The notes under the pieces were generated by a model, which saw only the letters and a list, made by a program, of their open reading frames with translations, was not told where the DNA came from and did no database searches. 64,000 bases of DNA. Origin: Eubacterium sp. (GTDB lineage Bacteria; Bacillota; Clostridia; Lachnospirales; Lachnospiraceae). Positions 59,096-64,000 of this stretch are shown here, one piece after another; positions within the stretch are counted from its first letter, which is position 1; each line of letters opens with the position of its first letter. The stretch covers positions 1 to 64,000 of the forward strand of contig JAETSX010000031.1 in assembly GCA_021769425.1 (NCBI GenBank), written 5' to 3'. The position numbers and the translations under genes were made by a program.

Positions 59096-59683
59096 TTAAA
59101 CCGACCTTTCTTTTGCTTCCGTCAGCGCCTCGGCCATCATGTCTGCCTTGGAGATTCCGGTGAGGATGTAGTCGCTGTCCATTCGCCAGCGTTTATTGGA
59201 GGTAAAAGTGTTGGCCCGGATGCGGATGCCGTCTATGGTAAATAAAAAGCTGACTCTGCTGCTTCCGGTTAAAGGCCCCATGCCGGTTTTCCCGTCGTCT
59301 GTCCAGATTTTGGTGATCCGGCTGGCGGGAAGCACGTAATTCTGGAAAGGATTCCAGAAAAAGATCAGGGCAATTTTCCCATGTTCAATATCTACAATCA
59401 CCGTACAGATATCGCTGTCAAAGGTGTGGTTGGGCAGAAAACCGCTGCGTTCCAGTTCTTTTATCAGTTTTTTCCGTTTTCCTTTAAAAATTATCTTGCC
59501 GCCGAAAATCCACCACAGAATGGACAGGGCAGGCGGGACCAGAAACAGGATAACGGCTCCGGTGCCTCTGTCGCGGAAAAAGGTATAGCCCAGAAAGAAG
59601 CAGAGGGCAGTTATTGCAGCGGGAGCCAGTATGTAGGATAAGAGGTACGGCATATTAATTTTCTTTACAGGTTCAGCGTTCAT
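59096..59683 (-). CDS. Hypothetical membrane protein
   Basis: Two N-terminal hydrophobic segments; adjacent same-strand genes. Confidence 0.6.
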   Translation of the reverse strand: MNAEPVKKINMPYLLSYILAPAAITALCFFLGYTFFRDRGTGAVILFLVPPALSILWWIFGGKIIFKGKRKKLIKELERSGFLPNHTFDSDICTVIVDIEHGKIALIFFWNPFQNYVLPASRITKIWTDDGKTGMGPLTGSSRVSFLFTIDGIRIRANTFTSNKRWRMDSDYILTGISKADMMAEALTEAKERSV

Positions 59684-59967
59684 TATGGATGCATTCCTTT
59701 CTTTTGTGATATTCTGATTTAGTGTGGGAGTAATAAGGAACGGGTAAGAAATAGTTTGTGAATCGTAAGTAGGATGTTTCTTAACCGTCCCTAAGTGACT
59801 TCAGGCTTCCATGCACGGAAACCAGAGGATGCGCGTAGAAAAGTCACTGCTGAATCAATGATAGCACATCGGAGCTCATTGGTCTATAGAAGAAATTTGA
59901 CAGACCTCAAAATCTCTGTTATGTTTATTTTATAAAAGAATACAATGTTATACTCACGAGTAGATTA

Positions 59968-60060
59968 TATACCCGTGAGCGAAATCATTTGCCAGAAGAT
60001 TGTTCATAGCTTTGAGGAAAAAAGCAAATGATTTGGCAAATAAGTATGCTCGTGAGTATA
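59968..60060 (-). repeat. 92/93-bp palindromic repeat, copy D
   Basis: tatacccgtgagcgaaatcatttgcc...gcaaatgatttggcaaataagtatgctcgtgagtata. Confidence 0.93.
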
Positions 60061-60090
60061 AATAACAAATTTTCCAGGAGGCGTGATGAC

Positions 60091-61287
60091 ATGGCAGGAA
60101 AAAAATACCGCAGGATATTTACAATCGTGATTGATTCACTGGGAGTGGGAGCATTGAGCGATGCATCCGCTTATGGGGATGAAGGGACGGATACCCTTGG
60201 CCATATTTCCCAGAGGGTCAAAGAGTTCCATATCCCCAATCTTCAGAAATTGGGCCTGGCAAACCTGCATCCATTAAAGCAGGTTCCGGCCGTGAAACAG
60301 CCCATGGCCTATTTTATGAAAATGCAGGAAGCCAGCGTGGGAAAGGATACCATGACAGGCCATTGGGAAATGATGGGGCTCCATATTACAAAGCCTTTCC
60401 GGACTTTTACCGAAACAGGATTTCCCCGTGAATTGATAGAGGAATTGTCCAGGCGGACCGGCCGGGTGATTATCGGAAATAAAAGCGCCAGCGGCACAGA
60501 GATTCTGGAAGAACTGGGGGAAGAGGAAATTGCCACAGGTCATATGATTGTCTATACTTCTGCGGATTCTGTCCTGCAGATATGCGGAAATGAGGAGACT
60601 TTCGGTTTGGAAGAATTATACCGCTGCTGTGAAATTGCCAGGGAACTTACCATGAAAGACGAGTGGAAAGTGGGCCGGGTGATTGCCAGGCCTTATGTGG
60701 GAAAGAAAAAGGGGGAATTCAAACGAACCAGCAACCGCCACGATTATGCTTTAAAACCCTACGGGCGCACAGTTTTAAACGCCTTGAAGGATGCAGGGCT
60801 GGATGTGATTTCCGTTGGCAAGATTTTTGATATTTTTGACGGAGAGGGCCTGACGGAATCCAATAAATCCAAAAGCTCCGTGCATGGCATGGAGCAGACC
60901 ATTGAGATTGCAGGCAGGGACTTTGAGGGGCTGTGTTTTGTGAATCTGGTGGATTTTGACGCTCTGTGGGGGCACCGCCGGGATGTACAGGGATATGCCA
61001 AAGAGCTGGAAAAATTTGACGTTAAGCTGGGGGAATTGCTGCCCCTTCTGAAAGAAGATGATTTGCTGATTCTTACGGCAGACCATGGAAATGACCCGAC
61101 CCACACAGGCACAGACCACACAAGGGAAAAAGTTCCGTTTCTTGCCTATTCTCCCTCTATGCAGGGCAGCGGAAAACTGGAGGACGCCATGACATTTGCG
61201 GCAGTGGGGGCCACCATTGCAGAGAATTTCGGCGTAAATATGCCGGAGGGCGCCATTGGAAGTTCCATATTGTCAGAATTAAAATAA
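60091..61287 (+). CDS. deoB: Phosphopentomutase DeoB
   Basis: '[31 protein letters not shown]', '[24 protein letters not shown]'. Confidence 0.97.
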   Translation: MAGKKYRRIFTIVIDSLGVGALSDASAYGDEGTDTLGHISQRVKEFHIPNLQKLGLANLHPLKQVPAVKQPMAYFMKMQEASVGKDTMTGHWEMMGLHITKPFRTFTETGFPRELIEELSRRTGRVIIGNKSASGTEILEELGEEEIATGHMIVYTSADSVLQICGNEETFGLEELYRCCEIARELTMKDEWKVGRVIARPYVGKKKGEFKRTSNRHDYALKPYGRTVLNALKDAGLDVISVGKIFDIFDGEGLTESNKSKSSVHGMEQTIEIAGRDFEGLCFVNLVDFDALWGHRRDVQGYAKELEKFDVKLGELLPLLKEDDLLILTADHGNDPTHTGTDHTREKVPFLAYSPSMQGSGKLEDAMTFAAVGATIAENFGVNMPEGAIGSSILSELK

Positions 61288-61390
61288 TGCTTGTGGAACA
61301 GTCTGGATGGAGCGCCAGCCTGAAAACTCCAGACTGCCAGAATTAAAATAGCAGAATGTTTAGAAATGGGCGGCAGCCTGGAACGTGTTT

Positions 61391-61482
61391 TATACCCGTG
61401 AGCGAAATCATTTGCCGACAGATCTTTCACAGATTTGAGGAAAAAGCAAATGATTTGGCAAATAAGTATGCTCGTGAGTATA
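61391..61482 (-). repeat. 92-bp palindromic repeat, copy E
   Basis: tatacccgtgagcgaaatcatttgccgacagatc...ggcaaataagtatgctcgtgagtata. Confidence 0.93.
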
Positions 61483-61583
61483 AATACCTTGCCGTTTCGC
61501 TGAGAATGATGATTGCTATGCGCTGTCGGAAGATCGCACCAACAAAACGGTAAGGGACTGCCGCGGCCCGGAAAGGAATAGGT

Positions 61584-62246
61584 ATGAATATAACAGAGAT
61601 TTTAAAAACAGTAGATCATACGTTACTTACTCAGACAGCCACATGGGAAGAAATCCAGAAAATTTTGGACGAGGGAATCAAATACCATACGGCGTCTGCC
61701 TGTATACCGGCGGCATATGTGAAACAGGCGGCGGAGTATGTCAAAGGAAAACTGCCCATCTGCACGGTAATTGGGTTTCCAAACGGATACAGCGCCACAG
61801 CAGTGAAAGTTTTTGAGACAAAGGACGCCATTGCAAACGGCGCTGATGAAATTGACATGGTAATTAACCTGGGATGGCTGAAAGACAGGAAATATCAGGA
61901 GGTGGAAGAAGAAATCCGCCTGGTTCATGAAGCCTGCGGCGGGAAAATCTTAAAGGTGATTATAGAGACCTGCCTGCTTACCCGGGAAGAAAAAATAAAA
62001 ATGTGTGAGATTGTCACAAAGGCAGGGGCGGAATATATCAAGACTTCCACAGGATTTTCCTCTTCCGGCGCTGTGTTTGAGGATGTGGAGCTGATGAAAA
62101 AGCACATTGGAAAGGGAGTAAAAGTGAAGGCTGCAGGGGGCATCGCCTCCCTGGAGGATGCCGAAAGATTTCTCTGCCTGGGGGCTGACAGGCTGGGAAC
62201 CAGCAGAATTGTTAAACTGATAGAGGGGAAAGAAAATGACCAATGA
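61584..62246 (+). CDS. deoC: Deoxyribose-phosphate aldolase DeoC
   Basis: '[17 protein letters not shown]...[15 protein letters not shown]...[13 protein letters not shown]...VKVKAAGGI'. Confidence 0.97.
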   Translation: MNITEILKTVDHTLLTQTATWEEIQKILDEGIKYHTASACIPAAYVKQAAEYVKGKLPICTVIGFPNGYSATAVKVFETKDAIANGADEIDMVINLGWLKDRKYQEVEEEIRLVHEACGGKILKVIIETCLLTREEKIKMCEIVTKAGAEYIKTSTGFSSSGAVFEDVELMKKHIGKGVKVKAAGGIASLEDAERFLCLGADRLGTSRIVKLIEGKENDQ

Positions 62247-62655
62247 ACAATTAATGATGGAAGCGAAAAAGGCCAGGGAACGTGCCTACGCACCCTATTC
62301 CCATTTTCAGGTGGGGGCTGCACTTATGACGAAGAGCGGAAAAGTATACCATGGCTGCAATATTGAAAATGCGGCTTATTCGCCTGGAAATTGTGCGGAA
62401 CGGACGGCGTTTTTCCGGGCTGTTTACGAGGGAGAGCGGGAATTTGAGAAAATCGCCGTTGCAGGAGGCCCCCAGGGAAGGGAGGCAGACGGGCTCTGCG
62501 CTCCCTGCGGAGTCTGCCGCCAGGTGATGATGGAATTCTGCGATCCCCAAACCTTTCAGATTATTCTGGCAGACGGAAAAGGAGGCTGCCTGCAGCGTTC
62601 CTTAAAGGAGCTTATGCCCCTTGGATTTGGGCCGGAGAGCCTGGGCGGGGGCTGA
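62236..62655 (+). CDS. cdd: Cytidine deaminase
   Basis: '[44 protein letters not shown]...[14 protein letters not shown]'. Confidence 0.97.
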   Translation: MTNEQLMMEAKKARERAYAPYSHFQVGAALMTKSGKVYHGCNIENAAYSPGNCAERTAFFRAVYEGEREFEKIAVAGGPQGREADGLCAPCGVCRQVMMEFCDPQTFQIILADGKGGCLQRSLKELMPLGFGPESLGGG

Positions 62656-62697
62656 AACAAAAAGTTATTTTTGAACAGTTCCTTACTGGATAGCTAT

Positions 62698-63483
62698 TTA
62701 ATGGATATCCTTCCTGGAGTATTTCAGATAGGCGGCAGTGACGCCGGCAATGCCCATAGCCGTACCAACGGCGATCATGGTTTTGTCCAAGCTGCCGTCA
62801 GTGATGAGTTTGGCGCCGTCACAGTATCCGAACGGCGTAATATATTTCAGGAACTCTGCCGTTTCTGTTATGTTTGCAATCAGATTCAGAAAATACATGA
62901 CAGCAGCCAGTCCAAGGCCGGCGCCGATGCTTCCTTTTCTCATAAAGGCTGAGACGCCGAAGCAGATGGCTGCAAGTTCTGTCTGAAGGATACCGTACGC
63001 CAGGTGGATCAGGTTCAGTTCTTTCCAGGGAATGTCTTCCCCGATAGCCGCCATGGAGCCTATGGAGAGAGCGTAGAGGAGCAGATTCATTGCTCCGATC
63101 TGAACCAGTACAGCAATCAGTTTTTCTGTGATAATGCGGGTCCGGCTGACAGGGTGCGCCAGCAAAAATTCGGCTGTTTTGTCCCGCTCTTCTTTGCTGA
63201 GGATGTTCACCGCGCACAGAGCCGCAAAAAATGCTCCGCCAAGACCCAGTACATTGCCGCATTCAACGCTGTAAAATCCCACCAGTGTGCCGAAATTCAA
63301 TTTGTCCATGCCGAATGCGGCGGAAAAAGATCCCATAGAAGAGAACATATCGTTCATGCCTTCCATTTCTCCTTTCATTTCCGGAAACAGAAAAATGCAG
63401 ACCGCCAGGAGAAATCCAATGGCCGCTGTCCAGATGAAGAAAGAAGTCCTGCCCTGCCGAAGTTCGTGTTTTACGATTGTCAT
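62698..63483 (-). CDS. ABC-2-type transporter permease
   Basis: 'MTIVKHELRQGRTSFFIWTAAIGFLLAVCIFLFPEM', six or so TM segments. Confidence 0.85.
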   Translation of the reverse strand: MTIVKHELRQGRTSFFIWTAAIGFLLAVCIFLFPEMKGEMEGMNDMFSSMGSFSAAFGMDKLNFGTLVGFYSVECGNVLGLGGAFFAALCAVNILSKEERDKTAEFLLAHPVSRTRIITEKLIAVLVQIGAMNLLLYALSIGSMAAIGEDIPWKELNLIHLAYGILQTELAAICFGVSAFMRKGSIGAGLGLAAVMYFLNLIANITETAEFLKYITPFGYCDGAKLITDGSLDKTMIAVGTAMGIAGVTAAYLKYSRKDIH

Positions 63484-63983
63484 GCTCTGCCACCATCCTT
63501 TTCATAATAATGCAGGAATATTTCTTCCAGGTCTGGTTCCGAAACGGAAAGGTCTGTAAGATTTCCTGCTGCAAGTGTCTGTAAGAGAAGGTTCATATCG
63601 CCGTTGTAAAGAAAGCTTACGAATCCGTCCCCCTCTTGTTTATTGCGGATTCCGTCAAGTCCCTCCAGCATTACGCTGCCATGTACAGTGACGCGCCTGG
63701 CATTGGTCTTCGAGAGCGCAGCCACTCTGTCGCAGGCAATGATTCTGCCTTCCCTGATAATTGCCGCCCGGCTGCAGTTTCTCTGGATTTCAGACAATAT
63801 ATGGCTGGACAGAAATATGGTTGTGCCTTTGCGGTTTTGCTCCCTGAGAATATCAAAAAATTCCCGCTGTATCAGAGGATCAAGCCCTCCGGTGGGTTCA
63901 TCCAGAATCAAAAGCTTTGGGCTGCTTTGAAGTGCGCAGACAATGGCGGTTTTTTTGCGGTTGCCGAAAGAAAGTTCATCCAC
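63480..63983 (-). CDS. ABC transporter ATP-binding protein (runs off window edge)
   Basis: 'LILDEPTGGLDPLIQREFFDILREQNRKGTTIFLSSHILSEIQ'; N-terminal part lies outside the window. Confidence 0.9.
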   Translation of the reverse strand: MDELSFGNRKKTAIVCALQSSPKLLILDEPTGGLDPLIQREFFDILREQNRKGTTIFLSSHILSEIQRNCSRAAIIREGRIIACDRVAALSKTNARRVTVHGSVMLEGLDGIRNKQEGDGFVSFLYNGDMNLLLQTLAAGNLTDLSVSEPDLEEIFLHYYEKDGGRA

Positions 63984-64000
63984 TTTGCGGGATACATCCA

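Noticed and set aside
60028-60090. Upstream start of deoB inside the palindrome
   Set aside because: The palindromic element supplies a chance ATG; a stronger Shine-Dalgarno precedes ATG 60091 and DeoB homology starts there.

Overview
Firmicute (Lachnospiraceae-like) chromosomal window. About 1-26.26 kb looks like the right-hand part of an integrated mobilizable element: a mini-relaxase and MobC-like pair at the left, and a large serine recombinase abutting an ABC-ATPase gene cut at its Walker A motif at the right. Its main cargo (2.7-15.8 kb) is a tight operon encoding a WYL regulator, three different dynamin-like GTPases, two TerB-like scaffold proteins (one with a beta-helix, one with a lipoyl-like tail), a HerA/DUF87-type ATPase, an HNH/EndoVII (WHH-like) nuclease and an immunity-like protein. 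This is the best candidate for an undescribed system. It is followed by a zinc-ribbon/OB-fold protein, a phage-type recombination module (DUF932, YqaJ, Rad52-like, DUF3849-like), an Rpn-type nuclease, and a PIN-type toxin-antitoxin pair bracketed by an ~84-bp direct repeat. From 26.6 kb on the sequence is mostly core genome: a two-component system with an ABC exporter (the kinase appears to lack its ATP lid), hrcA-grpE-dnaK-dnaJ with a perfect CIRCE, a MalY-like enzyme, a permease, an amidohydrolase, a MarR regulator, csrA-hag, a flagellin glycosylation/nonulosonic-acid locus, and deoB-deoC-cdd. Two families of structured intergenic repeats (a 78-bp unit in three-copy arrays, and a 92-bp palindrome) and three gene-internal or gene-start minisatellites are also visible. 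All family calls come from reading motifs; no database search was run.
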